Positions 1 through 12,920 of a stretch of DNA of 64,000 bases are shown here, one piece after another. Each line of letters opens with the position of its first letter. Position 1 is the first letter of the stretch. Location of the stretch: NCBI GenBank assembly GCA_028023455.1, contig JAQFVV010006426.1, forward strand, positions 1,056,001-1,120,000. The letters run 5' to 3'. Source of the stretch: Epiperipatus broadwayi (lineage: Eukaryota; Onychophora; Udeonychophora; Euonychophora; Peripatidae). The notes below the pieces were generated by a model that was given only the letters and a program-made list of their open reading frames with translations, was not told where the DNA came from and did not search any database. The position numbers and the translations under genes are program-made.

Positions 1-2914
1 TTAAGATGTGTAAGCAGAGCTATATTTGGATTCTCATATGCCAATTATTTTATTAAAGAAAATAATAAACTTTATTTAAATATTTGCATTATAAGATTAG
101 TTATACTATAGTTATAGTATTAAAGGTTAGTGTTATCATCATGAGAGATGATTTCTGAGTATTTAATAATACAATTTATATTTTATTAAATTTCTTAAAT
201 TATAATAGAGATTTTTCTTAAATTAATTAAAAACCCTATAAGACCTAAAGTAACTAATTCTACAGTTATCATATTGCAGAGCAAAGTTATTCTAGTTTGT
301 TTAATAATATTATTATTTTATATTTTTCTAAATTTTGTCTGGATTATTGGATTTTCATAAAATTGCCCTTTGTTATCCAATATCCTATGATTTGTTCCTT
401 CTGTAATATGATATTCCTGAGATAAAGATTAAAACATAATAAAGATTTAAATTAAGATTTGCTTCAAATTAAAATTAGGAATATTATTTTATTCTTATAA
501 TAAATTTTACTATTATTATTCTTACATTTTTAGTTGGAATATTATTTTAACTTTATTTAAATAGGATTGTTATAGTTAGTCATAGAGATATGATTGTAAT
601 TCTTAAAGGGTTGGAATTCAATGATATTTCTATGCGGTCAAGTATGTGTCTTTGATACTTGTTTGACATTAAAGCAGTCTGTACACCATAGCATGGGAAC
701 ACAATCTCATGATAAAATTTATTATTATTATTATGATTATTCTGAGCTAGGCAATTTTTCATTAAGTAATTATTTATTTAAGCAGTTTTGAGATCAGTGG
801 TTATTATTATTATTTGCTTATGTTGCTTGTACCTGCTTGGTACTCTCATGCTGCTTAACTTGCTTTGATGGTTCCCTTTCTGGCAGGTTACAATATATAT
901 GTTACATACAGCACAAGTTTAATTTCAGATATTAAGGAGAAAATAGGTTTGTAGCTTAAGTGCAAGTCAGTTATAGTTTAAACATTGATGTTTGATTGTC
1001 AGAATGTAATATGTTGTGCTACTGAGTGATTATTATATTATAGTTAATTAATAATGGTTAACTATTTTACCATGGAATAGGCGAATATGTGGATCTATAT
1101 CAATGGTGTTGATTACTGGGATGTAACTGTAAAGTTTTTTCCTAACTATTTTGTAAACAAATTATAGCTTTGATTACTTTGTTTAATCAATTATGTTAGT
1201 GTTTATTGAGAATGATTTGGTAATAATAATTATTCATAGCTTGTATTTCTACTTAAATTAATAGCACAGACCACAATGCAAACATTTTATGATGCTAAGT
1301 TGAAAATATAATTAGTTGCTTGAATTTTGATTGATATGATTATCTGTTATGCTAGTTTTAAGTTTTTAATTGGCTAATAATAGTTTTAACAATAGCAAAA
1401 AAATTCCACATAATAGTGCCACCTAGTGTCATGCTAGAAAGTGATCATGCGATGTTTTAGTAATAGTTTGTTTAAAACTCTGTTAACAACAAAAATTTTA
1501 GTGTATAAGCCATATTTCAAAATATTAGCAAAAATTTTTGGCAGTTTACATCATGAACTATTAGTCTTTTTAATATACAACTTAGCAAACTCATGTGAAG
1601 TTCCTAAAAATATTTTCCCCATGAAAAAAGATCGCAAATGAAAAAATGTTTAAATTTTCTACACATTAACAGAACCACTGAAGATTTTATTACTACAGAT
1701 TAAAGTGTAAATGACATTACAGTATTTGAAGAATAATATATCAAACATAAATGATTTAGGTTATATATATATATAAAACAGTTTTTCTTTATTTTAAATT
1801 GGTTTTTCCATTTCATTTTTCTCCCCAACAAATCATTTTGGCAGTAATGTCCGATTTTAATTCATGCAGAATTTTTTACTCTTGATGCAATCTTAACATT
1901 TAAAATGTTTAATCACTGGTTATTACCTCAAATAAAAATTTATGATAAATATTTAAAAATGACAAATTTATACAGGAAAAAATAAATAAATAATAATAAT
2001 TAGTAAAAATTAGTTCTTAAGTAGAAAGAAAAAATTGAAGGAAAATTTGGATAGTTAAAAGTGGCCACTAGTTTAGAAGATGAAATAAAAATAAAATATT
2101 GTGTTGCATTATGTTGTGTGTATAATGTTATTTTTTTAATGTTATTTTCTAATGCTTATATGTGTAGATTAGTTTGCTAATGTAAGCATTGATTGATGTG
2201 TTCTTTTCTAAGATAAAGTAGATTTGATGATGGTTTTCATATCATTGAAAATTCAATAGCTTATTTATTGATTTTATGAATTGTTATGGGTAAAGTAATT
2301 AATGTGACATTTATGATAATTATGAGACAATTTGTTGTATTTTATAATTTTAAACATGTATTTGAATATGTGTACTTAAATGAAATTTTATATCTGCATT
2401 TGTGCACCATAATTGTTATAAGGCTCCTTAAAATTTAGGATGAAGTTCTAAAATTGAGATTCTGGACTGAACTACATTAAGAGAGTGCAAAATAGTAGAA
2501 CTACCTCTGATGATGATTAATTAGCAATTGGGGGTATTATGATCAAAGCTATGATGCTCTTGTTCCTTGTTAGTGAAAACTTGCCATTGTTTCTCTGCCA
2601 TATTAGTAAAGCATCTCATGTATAAACTTACGTTATGAGAATGCTTTATATAAATATACAAAATGTGTACAATATCACTTTGCAATAATAGCTACTAGCT
2701 TAATGATGATCTGCTATTTTGATGCTACTTTTAAATGATGTTTTCTCATTATTTTGGCAGACATTCAAGTGTGTGCTTGACATTTGCCTAATTTTATGCC
2801 AAGTACTTTTGAGTAGAACATTTAACTTGTACATCAACAATTACATACTATAATTACTTATATAATTCATTATATTAATAAGAGCATTTATTGAGTTCTT
2901 TACAAAATAAATTA
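1..2914. other. Non-coding A+T-rich DNA, no recognised feature
   Basis: I see no convincing exon, RNA gene or named repeat here. Open frames are short and have A+T-biased composition without domain motifs. It may be the upstream intron of the SMG6-like gene or intergenic DNA. Simple runs of TTA/ATT are scattered through it, for example near 720-735 and 1990-2003. Confidence 0.5.
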
Positions 2915-4200
2915 TCAGGTTGCATGAATTGGATGAACTATCTAATATTCAATTGGCCATTATTGGACTTTGTGAAGTTAGAAGAAAAAGTGAAGAGACA
3001 ATTGGTGTGAAAATTGAACACGTATTTTACTATAAAAGTACAAATATTGGAAATGCAAGTGGAATGGGAATATTATAAATAAAAAGTGGAAAAACAATAA
3101 TGTGGAGATTGATGGCATATCAGGCAAACCAGTATAGTTTATTAATTTAGTTTAATAGAAGATTGGTTTATGCCCCAACAAGTTCGCATTGTTATGAACA
3201 TATAGATTTTTATATAGGTGTACAAAATATCTTAAGATTACACAAATTTTTTTAAATTGTCATAGGAGAGTTTAATATTAGAATTGAAAAATAATTAAAG
3301 ATGAAGTGAAATAAGATAGCATTAACACTTAATATTTCTAACTTTTACAAAATAATCTAATGTGTTTAAATTAGAACTTGTAATTGTTTTAAAATAATAA
3401 ATTTTGAAGATAGTTCATACTTAACTGAGATCTCTAAAAATATAGTTGGTAGTAAAATGTAACAATTTATTAGTAAATTTTTGAGTGAGCAATACAATTT
3501 ATAAAGAAAAAAAAAAAAGAAAATATTTAAAAGTGATCCATTAAAAAGAATATTTATACCTTATAAAATGTACAAAAAAAGAGTTAATAATGATATAAGA
3601 AAATATGTGTGAATTGATAATTAAGGATATAGAAAAGAATACAAGTCTTAAAAGTATAAAATACCTTAGTATTGGAAGAAAAGTTGTTTGTACAATAAAA
3701 CAAAAGATGGAACTATTATCAAAAAGAGGAATGACATCATGCAATGTGTAAAATAATTATATAGTAATAAATAATAAAAAAACAAAGTATTTAAAATAAA
3801 GAGGTGAAACATGCAATTAAATCTATTAAATCTATGTAGAAGAGGAAGGCCCCAGGAAATGATGGAATTATTATTGATATCTTTAAAAATGTTATTGAAG
3901 AAGTAGAGAAATTGTTGGCAAAACTATACACCTAATATCCAAGAGATAAAGATGTACTAAATGATTATAAGAATGCAATAGTGATATTCAGATTTAAGAA
4001 AGGTGAAAAAAGTTATTAGAAATATAGAATCAGTTAGTCTTCTATCAATTCTATTCAAATTTTTTATCCAAATAATTGCAACTTATCTACAGCAAACTTT
4101 GGATTCAAATGAATGAAAAGAACAAAGCTGGATTCAAAAATAATTTCAGCACAATGGATTATATTAAATTATTGAGAGGTTTTAGAAATTATCTTCATTT
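2915..4200 (+). pseudogene. RTE-like LINE relic (endonuclease + RT start)
   Basis: Frameshifted and stop-riddled remains of a non-LTR retrotransposon read on the + strand. From about 2919 the translation resembles the start of an APE-type endonuclease (LHELDEL, IIGLCEVRRKSEE), followed near 3170-3280 by YAPTSSH and IGEFNIRI, which match the conserved YAP and GDFN motifs. Around 3845-3880 KAPGNDGI matches the start of the RT domain, and around 4125-4160 AGFKNNFST matches the QAGFR..ST motif. The order EN then RT is that of RTE/craniofacial-like LINEs. Stops and shifts are frequent, so it is dead. Clade assignment is by motif recognition only. Confidence 0.7.
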
Positions 4201-4935
4201 GGATTTTTATATATCCATTTCATTTAACATTTTTGTCAAAGAAAAACTTCATAATTTACAATGTTTCTTTTTCCACAAATTCCTACAGTTTGTGGTTCTT
4301 CCATCATAATCAAATTCATCCATAATACTTTTGGTCATGTTCCAATTCTAGCATTGAAATCTCCCATGACAATTTTTAAAATGTTTGGTGTGATGAAAAG
4401 CATTTTGTACATTAATATTGAAAAGAATTATTTTTTCTCATGTTAGCAGCAGGATGATCTGGTTGTTAAATATTCATTTAGCTAGCTTAAACTTATTAAA
4501 AGATTTACATATCTGAAATGATCATGTGACAAAATTTTGAGATATTTTGAATCATAATAAGATTAATATAAATGTTTAATTTTATTCAGTATAGTTTTGA
4601 AAAAAAAAAGAAAAGGGGGGAGGGATATTTTTTTCTTGAAAAAATAAAAAAAAACTATAAAAATTGTTTTTCTATTAATTACCTGGTTAATGGTCCAGGC
4701 ACCATATTGAATTTTTTAAAAAAACTGACATGAGACACAATTTTCACAATAACTTCAGTTTTAATAATGTTAGAGCAAAAAGCTTTACATTGATAAAAAT
4801 TAGAAAAACTAAGAAAAACAACAAGGCTAAGTAAGACAAATAGTGATTACCATTTAAAAATAAGGAAAAATAATTTCAACATCCGACATAATTATTACTT
4901 TATTGTTTGTTCATAATTTTTAATATATCATTAAT
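4201..4935. other. Non-coding, low-complexity purine/AT runs
   Basis: No recognised gene. It includes a purine run at about 4602-4625 (A tract running into a G tract) and A-rich stretches. The first part may be further decayed LINE sequence, but I could not read RT motifs beyond 4200. Confidence 0.4.
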
Positions 4936-4939
4936 TAAG

Positions 4940-5580
4940 TTTAAATTATATCTTCATTGATAATTTCTTTGTATTCCTCACAAAATTCTCATTCAAACCA
5001 TATATAATACTTCTTACCTGAGATAATCCATAGCTTCAGAATCTCCAAAACTAGTCACATAAGAATTCTTAATTTTTATCTTGTACCCCAAAAGTTAACA
5101 AATCTCAAGGCATCTATAAGAAAAAGATTCATCCTAATAAAAGATACAAAACAAATCATTTCCAGAAGGTGGATATGCATTTGTCATCATAGCAATTGTC
5201 TTCTTATCTATCTAAAACTAGAAATTATAGGCTATTGTCTGTATCAATGATAAAATGAGTTTCATATCTTCATTTTATATTTTTTGTGTATACCAATTAT
5301 GTTTATATTCTTTATACACACCAGTGATGCTATCGTGTTATATTTATTGTCCCATAGAGATATAATTTATTTGCATCCACAGTATGAGTATTAAGGCATA
5401 GGCAAGAATCAGAATTTGATTCTTTGCCTGCATACAATTCCATGTGGTATATATACACACACCATTTGTGAATCTCTTTATCGGTTTTAAGTGTTTATAT
5501 TTTCGCATGGTACTATGCCCATTAAATTTTGTGATTGCTTTATCAACTGCAATCTTTCTGTACATCTGATAATCAGTCTT
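4940..5580 (-). pseudogene. piggyBac-like transposase relic
   Basis: The minus-strand frame at 5344-5565 contains VDKAITKFNGHST followed by KHLKPIKR. This matches the piggyBac (PGBD/DDE_Tnp_1_7) core segment around a catalytic Asp, usually VDE-(A)-x-x-x-F-K-G followed about 10 residues later by KPIKRG. Further down the minus strand (about 5080-5120) a frame with LTFGVQDKN resembles the later cysteine-rich/GT-R-NRK part. Stops interrupt the frame and the VDE is VDK here, so it is inactive. No terminal repeats or TTAA duplications were located. The match is short, so moderate confidence. Confidence 0.5.
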
Positions 5581-6844
5581 AAAATTTACATTGCACTACT
5601 CTATAATTTTTATATATAAAAATCATTACTTGTTATACAAACACTGACATGCAAGTACAAACACACTAATACACATATAAACACACTAATAAATTATTAA
5701 ACCTTTTGAGAATCATTATACCTATAAAATAAGGTTGTTTGAAACTTGGATCAGAGCTCCAAAATTACATTGTACATAAACCATTTGTCATATTTGAATA
5801 CAAATTTATATATTGTATAACAAAGAGCCTAAATGATTTAATATATAATTTATATACTACATAGACACACCAATACAAACACATTAATAAATTATTTCAT
5901 TTATCTAATAAGTAAAAAAAGTAATATTCAAATAATTAAAAAATTAAAATTGAATACTTATGACCCACTTTCCTGATTACATTTTTATCAGGATGGTCTT
6001 GTAATATGAATCATCAATGCATATTTAATCCATTTTAGTAACAAATCTGGCCAATAAAGCAATTCTGCCTTTGTATTCTTCATGCATTCTAATAAACTGA
6101 TCAGAAAAAAAAAAAAAATGAATGAATTACTTAATAAAAATATTAATAAAAAATTCAAATTTTACCCAATTTCAACTTTTGATACACCATTTTAAAGAGA
6201 AATTCAAGTAGCAACGAATGCTGGAATTTCTGTTGATGTCATGCTTATAGTTTTCACATAATTTAAAAAAGAAAAAATTTCAACGAAACAGCTGCTGCTA
6301 GCGTCTGACATGCTTCAAGCAGTCAACACATCTTAAAAAAAGAAGAAAGATTAGAATTTTTAACCCTTAAGAAATGAAGGTTTTTATCAAATTAAAAAAA
6401 AAAGAATTGCGATTTTGAGCTCTGTAAAAATGAAGTGTTTTCAATTAGTGTATAAGTATAATTTTTTTTTTTTAAAAAAGATGTTTCTTGTGTAAAAAGA
6501 ATTGATTAAGACTTAGCGCAATAATTTTTGATGTAGGTGTGTTATTGGATGGAAGATTGATATTAGGGTTTTCTTAAAAAAGGAGTGTCTGGGCTGCAGA
6601 AGTCAGCAGCTATAGCTCAGCTTGGAAATCTGATGCGAAAGTGATTTCACTCTTAGTTTAAAAAAGATGTTTGCAAGGCAGTATAATGTTATGAGTTTAC
6701 AAGAACAATAGTTAAATTCTTGCTAAAAGCTAATTGTGATTGAAACAACTATGTAACCAATTTCACTAAAAGGAATGTAGAAGGAAAATACTCTTGCCAG
6801 AAACTTTCATCTAGCCTTATGTATATATCCATCCCACATTAACA
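5581..6844. other. Non-coding, nothing recognised
   Basis: A+T-rich sequence with A-runs (for example 6103-6117) and T-runs (6462-6472). A slightly G+C-richer patch at 6285-6330 and another at 6580-6660 show no motif I can name. Confidence 0.4.
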
Positions 6845-7060
6845 TGAAATGAAAATAATTATTAAAGCAAAATCAGGAGCTACAAAAAGAAAAAAAGAAA
6901 AGATAAATGGAAGAAAAATGAAAACAATTGTTCAACTGGAAACTGGAGTTTCAAAAAGAAAAAAAAAACAAAATGAAGGAAAAATGAAATGAAAATAATT
7001 ATTAAACTGGAAATCTGGAGCTACAAAGAAAAAAAAGAAAAAAAAAGCTAAATGGATAAA
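6845..7060. repeat. Tandem repeat, about 3 units of 65-80 bp
   Basis: Three imperfect direct copies (about 6845-6915, 6916-6981 and 6982-7060). Each has a segment close to AATGAAAATAATTATTAAA, then a GGAGCTACAAA-type segment, then an A-rich AAAGAAAAAAAG stretch and a variant of AAATGGA. Copy 2 is the most divergent (GGAGTTTCAAA). It looks like a local minisatellite with no coding potential. Confidence 0.7.
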
Positions 7061-8289
7061 ATGATTATTGAGAAAGCTATAAGAGGATAGAAAAAATGAA
7101 CAAACCTGGAGTCAAGAAGTTGACCAAACTACTATTGCAAGATATATCACTAGACAATTAAGTAACTATAAAGACTGGAAAAAAATTAATGTAAAATGAA
7201 GTATTATAATATGTACACATCTACATTTATAAGTGTTATTTTATAAAGTAATAATGGAAAATAGTAAACAATTTTTTTAGTTGGCTTTGAGAAAATATTT
7301 TTTACTTTTACTGGTTTAAAATTGTGTGAGGACATTCTCATTTTCAGAAGTAAAAGGAGAAGGTTTAAGTTAAAGTTAATTTTCTTTACTGTGAAATAAT
7401 TTTTAAGATGATATTATAAGGGAATAACTCACGTTAAATGTTAATTATTTAAGAAGAATCAGAAGAGAATAATAGTAATGTCTTATTTGAAATTATATAT
7501 ATTACACGGAGAAGGTTGATCAAAATGTATATACTAATTTTGGGTTTGTCACATTATTATTTTCTAAAAATTTTTACTCTTTTGCCTATTGGTTAATATT
7601 ATCAAATGATTTTCTGAAATTATTTTTTTTGGATATCTTTATTCTTCTAGCTATCTGTTTTTGAATTACTAATGTGTGTGATTGATTTCATTATGGAGTT
7701 GTGCTTTAAAGGATTTGTAAATTATGTCAGTGAAATTATTAAATAACAGAATAAATTATTTTTTTCTTCACAGTCTTTAGGGTCCTTACTATCTGAAAGA
7801 TAACTCATGGATAATGATATTTATAATATATATGGGTGATTGTTTGTATCTGGACATCCAGCTGATTCTCAGTAGAATTATTTGAAAGGCATTAATGTTA
7901 TAAAAAATACCTTTAAAGTTCACATATTTTCCTTTATAGATTTGATAATTAGTTAATGGTTAGTACACATAGAATCTGATGATGCAGAGTATTGATGATA
8001 GTCAGCATTCTTATGATCCTAGCAATTTATGTTTTTATTATATATTTTTAGCATTTAAATGTTTTACACAGTTGAAATTTTGATGATTGCTTTTATATTA
8101 TGCTCTAAATTTGGCATTGGCTACATGATGTTTAGCCTCATATTTTATATTATTCCTCTATAATGATTCTTGATGATAATTGCTGTTGATGTCATATTAT
8201 TACTCATAATGTCATCCAATGCTAATTTTTGTTCATTTTCTATACTCAGTAATAAAGTAATGCTGTTACCAATGACTAATCATTTTGAT
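7061..8289. other. Non-coding, nothing recognised
   Basis: A+T-rich sequence without readable domain motifs or terminal repeats on either strand. Confidence 0.4.
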
Positions 8290-8680
8290 ATTGGATGATA
8301 TCTGTCTCTCTTGTTCCACCTCAATTTGTTTGTATCATTACAATTGAAAAGTGCTCTACTTCTTTATAACAATAAGATCTTGTTGAAATATAAATTTAAA
8401 TTATGTACATTATGTATGTTAAGTTAAATAACTAATCTTGCCATTTTTTGATATATCATCAATCTCTATAATGTTATTTCTCCAGCTTTTAATTGTAATA
8501 AATCTTTCTTCACTTGTGCTTCCAATATTTGTTCTTTTGTAGTAAAGTGCATATCCATTTTTTAAATCACTTGTTTCTTCAGTTTTTTTTCTAATTTCAC
8601 CAAATCCAAGAATGTCCTATTTAATATTAGGCAGTTCTTCAAATTCATATAATCATCCTTTATTCAAAAGTCATTTGTAA
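8290..8680 (-). pseudogene. RTE-like LINE endonuclease relic
   Basis: Read on the minus strand from about 8655, the translation gives FEELPNIK, DILGFGEIRKKTEE, and YYKRTNIGS. This is the same endonuclease opening seen at 2915-3060 on the + strand (LHELDELSNIQ, IIGLCEVRRKSEE, YYKSTNIGN). It is a second, oppositely oriented and independently decayed copy of the same LINE family. Stops are present and no RT part is attached. Confidence 0.65.
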
Positions 8681-10055
8681 TTGTAGGTAGCTAAATAAAA
8701 GTCATTATTAACTTGCTATCTGAGATCCTTAATCAAGGATTCTTAGCATCCTTAGTTTTCAGCTGACAATCACTGTCTTGGCTGACCACTTTATATTCTT
8801 CTGAAAATAAGGGTCATAATTTCATTTTGTTTGTTATGATTATCAATATCTATAAACAAACAATCATTTATACATATATTCTTCATACTTTCTAGATAAC
8901 TCTATTGATGTGTCATTAAAGAACTATCAAGCAGCTGAGAAAAATCCATGATGTTTGATATAAATCTTAAGTAAAAAGCCAATAAACTCACCATGTTTGA
9001 ATTATACATGTTGATGAATAGCCAGGTGTATTTACCTTGTGAATAATTGCCTAATTGCATTGACAAAAATGTATGAATTAAACATTAGGAATTTACTCTG
9101 TTGGTTTCCTTTAAGGCCTCAAAGTAGAATTAAAGGGCTTTCGTTCAAATTATAGCAAACTTTTTCCTGCACTCTTTCTTTTCAGTTTGATTTACATTAT
9201 TGCATTTTTTTTTTTTTTGCTATAGTTGAATTTATTAATATATTTATCTTTTAATTGCAATAAATATTTTAGTATAAAAAATAGCAATAAGAATACCCCA
9301 GAAGTTAAATTTAGATATACTAATTAATGCAATGGAAACTGTTTTAGAAATGAATTATAGATATAAGAAAATTAATAGAGTTACGTAATTAAAAGGTTTT
9401 CTACAAATGGAAGAGCAACTGAGTAAAGATAAAATCTTATAAAAATAGTAGATCTGGAAAGTGAAAATAATTATTTTCACAAAGAAATTTTAAGGAATGG
9501 AAAATTGTTGATAAGAGAACAATTAAACTGAAGACTATAAAAACTTGGGATTGTAGATTTAATTGCCTTTTTTTTCCATTCCTGTTCTGCGAGGAATAAA
9601 CCCAGATGTTTTGGAATCTGTAAGATATAAAAATCTGACTAGTATTTAAAGTAGATCATCCTGATCTTATTTTGTTTTATGTAAGCTTAAATGGCTCTTA
9701 GGTTTTAACTTGGGGGAACTTATAGTTATTTAATGTACTTGTAGAAAGTGACAATCCATTAAATAAGAAAGTAATTGTTGGACAATATTGGAAGAGTGTT
9801 TAAAGATTTTAGAACTCTGTGATCATTTATTTGTCTGTATGTATTATATTTCGCTTGTATATACATATTATAGTTTTGTGTTTGTATAACTTATAATAAA
9901 TCCTTAGTAAATTTAGTTTTATTTATTAATTAATTGTGGTTTGCCTCTCCACGATTCATGGGTAAATACACAACAATATTTATACAATATTTGTTTATCA
10001 TAACCAACTTTTATTGATATATAATTTATTAAGAATTTGGTTTTTATATAAAAGT
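8681..10055. other. Non-coding, nothing recognised
   Basis: A+T-rich DNA with a poly-T run at 9207-9219. No gene, RNA or element could be supported. Confidence 0.4.
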
Positions 10056-10059
10056 ATTC

Positions 10060-10332
10060 TTAGTCCAGGAAAGTTTTATATGACAAATGCTTTTGATTTG
10101 CAATGAGTATAACCTTTAATTTCCAATAGTTTAATAATTATTTTATAGCCATGTAATTTCTCTCTTCTATTAATTTCCAAATCTAAATATTTAGTCTTTT
10201 TTTTTTCCACAGTCCATTCTAGATTGAATAGCCAACTTAAAATTTCAAATATTTCTTCATTGTCTTTAGATGGAATGTATACAAATATATCACTAACTTA
10301 TTATTTGCATATAATAATAGAATATTTTTGTA
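10060..10332 (-). pseudogene. Penelope-like RT relic, minus copy
   Basis: On the minus strand, going down from about 10300, one frame reads SDIFVYIPSKDNEEIFEIL, then WTVEKKKTKYLDLEINREKK. This resembles the segment after the YxDD box of Penelope-like reverse transcriptases: a (Y)-x-DDIF-type motif, then an (I/W)-(F/T)-x-E stretch and (F/Y)LDLxI. The match is to motif spacing and residues only. The frame is broken on both sides. It faces a second copy at 10388-10660 across a short inverted repeat. Confidence 0.45.
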
Positions 10333-10411
10333 AGAATGGTAAAATGATCTTTTCTTCTTTACAGACTCATTGTTTTAGCTTGCATAGAAGAAAAGATCAT
10401 TTTATCATTCT
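10333..10411. repeat. Hairpin with 24 bp arms
   Basis: Arm 10333-10356 is the reverse complement of 10388-10411 with one mismatch in 24, around a 31 nt loop. The arms sit exactly between two oppositely oriented Penelope-like RT relics, so they are the best-conserved part of a larger decayed head-to-head inverted repeat. Confidence 0.7.
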
Positions 10412-10660
10412 CACTGAAATATCTGTGATCATATACAAACAATATATTGAGGACATATATCTATGTGTGCTTCTCTTGAAATTATTGAAAGAATGTTAGA
10501 AGTTTTAAATTGTTTATTTACTTTGAAATGCACTCTGGAAAAGAAACATAGGGGAAAAAGATTGAATACATGGACTTAGAAATTAATAAATTTAGAAATT
10601 AAACCATTAAATGTTAAATGTATGTTCATCCAAAATTAATATTTTTATACAGAAAGCAAA
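10388..10660 (+). pseudogene. Penelope-like RT relic, plus copy
   Basis: On the + strand the frame gives IIYKQYIEDIYLCVLL near 10427-10475, resembling the RT catalytic box (Y-I-D-D, here with E in place of the first Asp). After a frameshift, LEKKHRGK and YMDLEINKF follow near 10530-10600. The order matches the minus copy at 10060-10332 (DIFVYIP, WTVEKKK, YLDLEINR). Both copies are broken. Confidence 0.45.
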
Positions 10661-12920
10661 CTGTTTAAATGTGATCAGAATTTAAAAATAACAATATTAA
10701 ATTATATATCAATGATTTATTAATAAAAGTCCTCCATGATTTGGTGCAATGTTAGAGTCATGATCTTTGGAGCTTGAGGCCCATGATCATGGCCCAGCTA
10801 CTCAAACTTTTATAAACTTCTGAGCAATAAAACCCTTCATTTATTTATTTGGTTACAATTAACTGTTAATAAGAAACAGATTTAAAGTACATCATCAAAT
10901 TAGGGATATTTGTAAAACAGATTATAACATAAGATATAGAATTTCTAAACTAAATTAACATTTCTAAAAAAAGTATATTCCTGTGTGGACTGGTTTAATG
11001 TCATATATATGGCTAAGTGAACTAGTGATAATTGTCCTTTCATTTACTGTGGTAATTTGAATATAAAGATAGCAGAATATTTACAGTTATGAAGATTAGC
11101 TAGATATGATTTAATTTTGAATTCATTTTTTTTCAAACAATGAAAAAGTATTTGCTCATGGAGTTTGATCCAAGTAATAATATATCCATAGTGTGTAAGA
11201 GAAAAATGATTGATAAAGTAAGACAAAAAAAGGTTAGTATATTGTAAATAATAAAATTGTATTAAACCAATGCTTCTATGGAATTGGAAGGTTATATATG
11301 ATTACATCATTTAATTAAATGCATAGAACTAAATCACTTCTAATTAAATTCATTTGCAACAAGTTGGTACAGAAAAATCATAAAGATTTTTATTGACAAT
11401 CTGAATTAGTTGATTGTAAATTGACAATTTATCAATTTAGGATATATAAAAGAAATTAAATCATTATTTTGTGTTAATTCACCATCTCTTGTTATTCATT
11501 TACATATTTTAATAGTGCTAACATATTTTTTTCATCTATTTGTATTATAAACATGTCTCAAATATATTTGCTGAGGTATTTATAAGTGTAAGGAATTAAT
11601 GTATCGATATGAAAGATTGGTACTCATTCGTAGATAGCTAAAGAAAGATGTTTATAGTTTTTATGCTGAATGATTGGTTTATTTTTTATTTTATACAATG
11701 TTTTTGTTTGATGTAATGTGCAATATGATTGGTTAGAAACTTAAGTTATTAGGTTTGATATGTTTTTTATAATTTTTAGTTTAATGTTATACTGAACATT
11801 TAAAAATTATATATATGTTAAAAATGTATGTTGTATACCATACTATGTTATCCACAATTTTTGATATCCATGTAAAGTCTTGGAACTAAATGAAATGGAT
11901 ATGGTTGGTTTTTAAAATGGAATGATTAATATATAAATTAAGTGAATAACAATCACTAATGAACTGGGTTACTGTATTTGCATAATTGTATTTTTTATAT
12001 TTTTGATCTCAATAATTTCTTATCAGTCTATAATGTTTTATGACATTTTCCGATTCCCAATCTCTATACCTCTCTGTTCACCCTATACCTTTCTGTTCAC
12101 CCTTAAATTTTCCTTCAAATTTCTTTCTCTGATTTCTCTATCTATTCTCTCTTGCCAATTCATTATTTTTTGCTTTCCTGGTAATCCAGTTTAATATTTC
12201 TTTTGGTAATCTTTCCTAAGAAATTTTATTTCAAAATTTTATTAGGAATAAAGTTTTTTTTTTTTTTTTTTAAAAAAGCAAAAAAAACAAAACAAAACAA
12301 AATAAGAGTATAAACATAAATAATAAATAGGTAGTCAGAAATTACACATTTGATAATCATAATTTGAGTTATTGAAGTCATCAAAATATGCAATGATAGA
12401 CTAATAAATTCTGAAACTAAAGATTTTTGAATCAAAGTTCAGCTTATAATTTCCTGTGCTTGAATGTCACATGATGTCCTAAGCAACTAATTTATTTTTA
12501 TTATTATTATTATTTTTATTATTTTCGATAACAATATGTATGTAATTTACTTTTTACTTTATTGGCGGTCAATTTACTAAATGAATACTAAAAATGCTTT
12601 TTAAATTACATATTGCTCAGATAATTGTATGAAGTGACAGATTGTGCTTCAATTTGGGAACTTTTTGCTCAAGTATATTATTTTTTCACAGTGTTAAAAT
12701 TCACAGGACAATTTTAAAGTTAAGATTATGTAATTATTATTTTTTATGTATCATTGAATTTAAATTGAATAGATTAATTAAGAATGATATAATAATACAA
12801 TTTATGTGACTTAATTGTGTGTCATATAAATTGTATTTCCCTATCATATAAACACTTATTTTAAATATACATGGATTTCCTTTTTTTTTTTAATTTAAAT
12901 TTTTTCTTTTTCTTTTTTAG
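10661..12920. other. Non-coding, upstream intron of SMG6-like gene
   Basis: The last bases are a strong 3' splice site: a pyrimidine-rich tract at about 12881-12918 followed by AG at 12919-12920. Upstream I see only A+T-rich sequence, a pyrimidine-rich patch at 12050-12190 with a tandem duplication of about 19-20 bp (12063-12104), and adjoining poly-T/poly-A at 12255-12280. No earlier coding exon was identified. Confidence 0.55.

Noticed and set aside
10224-10499. 91-codon + strand ORF as a gene
   Set aside because: It reads through the hairpin between two opposed RT relics, and only its 3' part has RT-like residues; treated as a relic.
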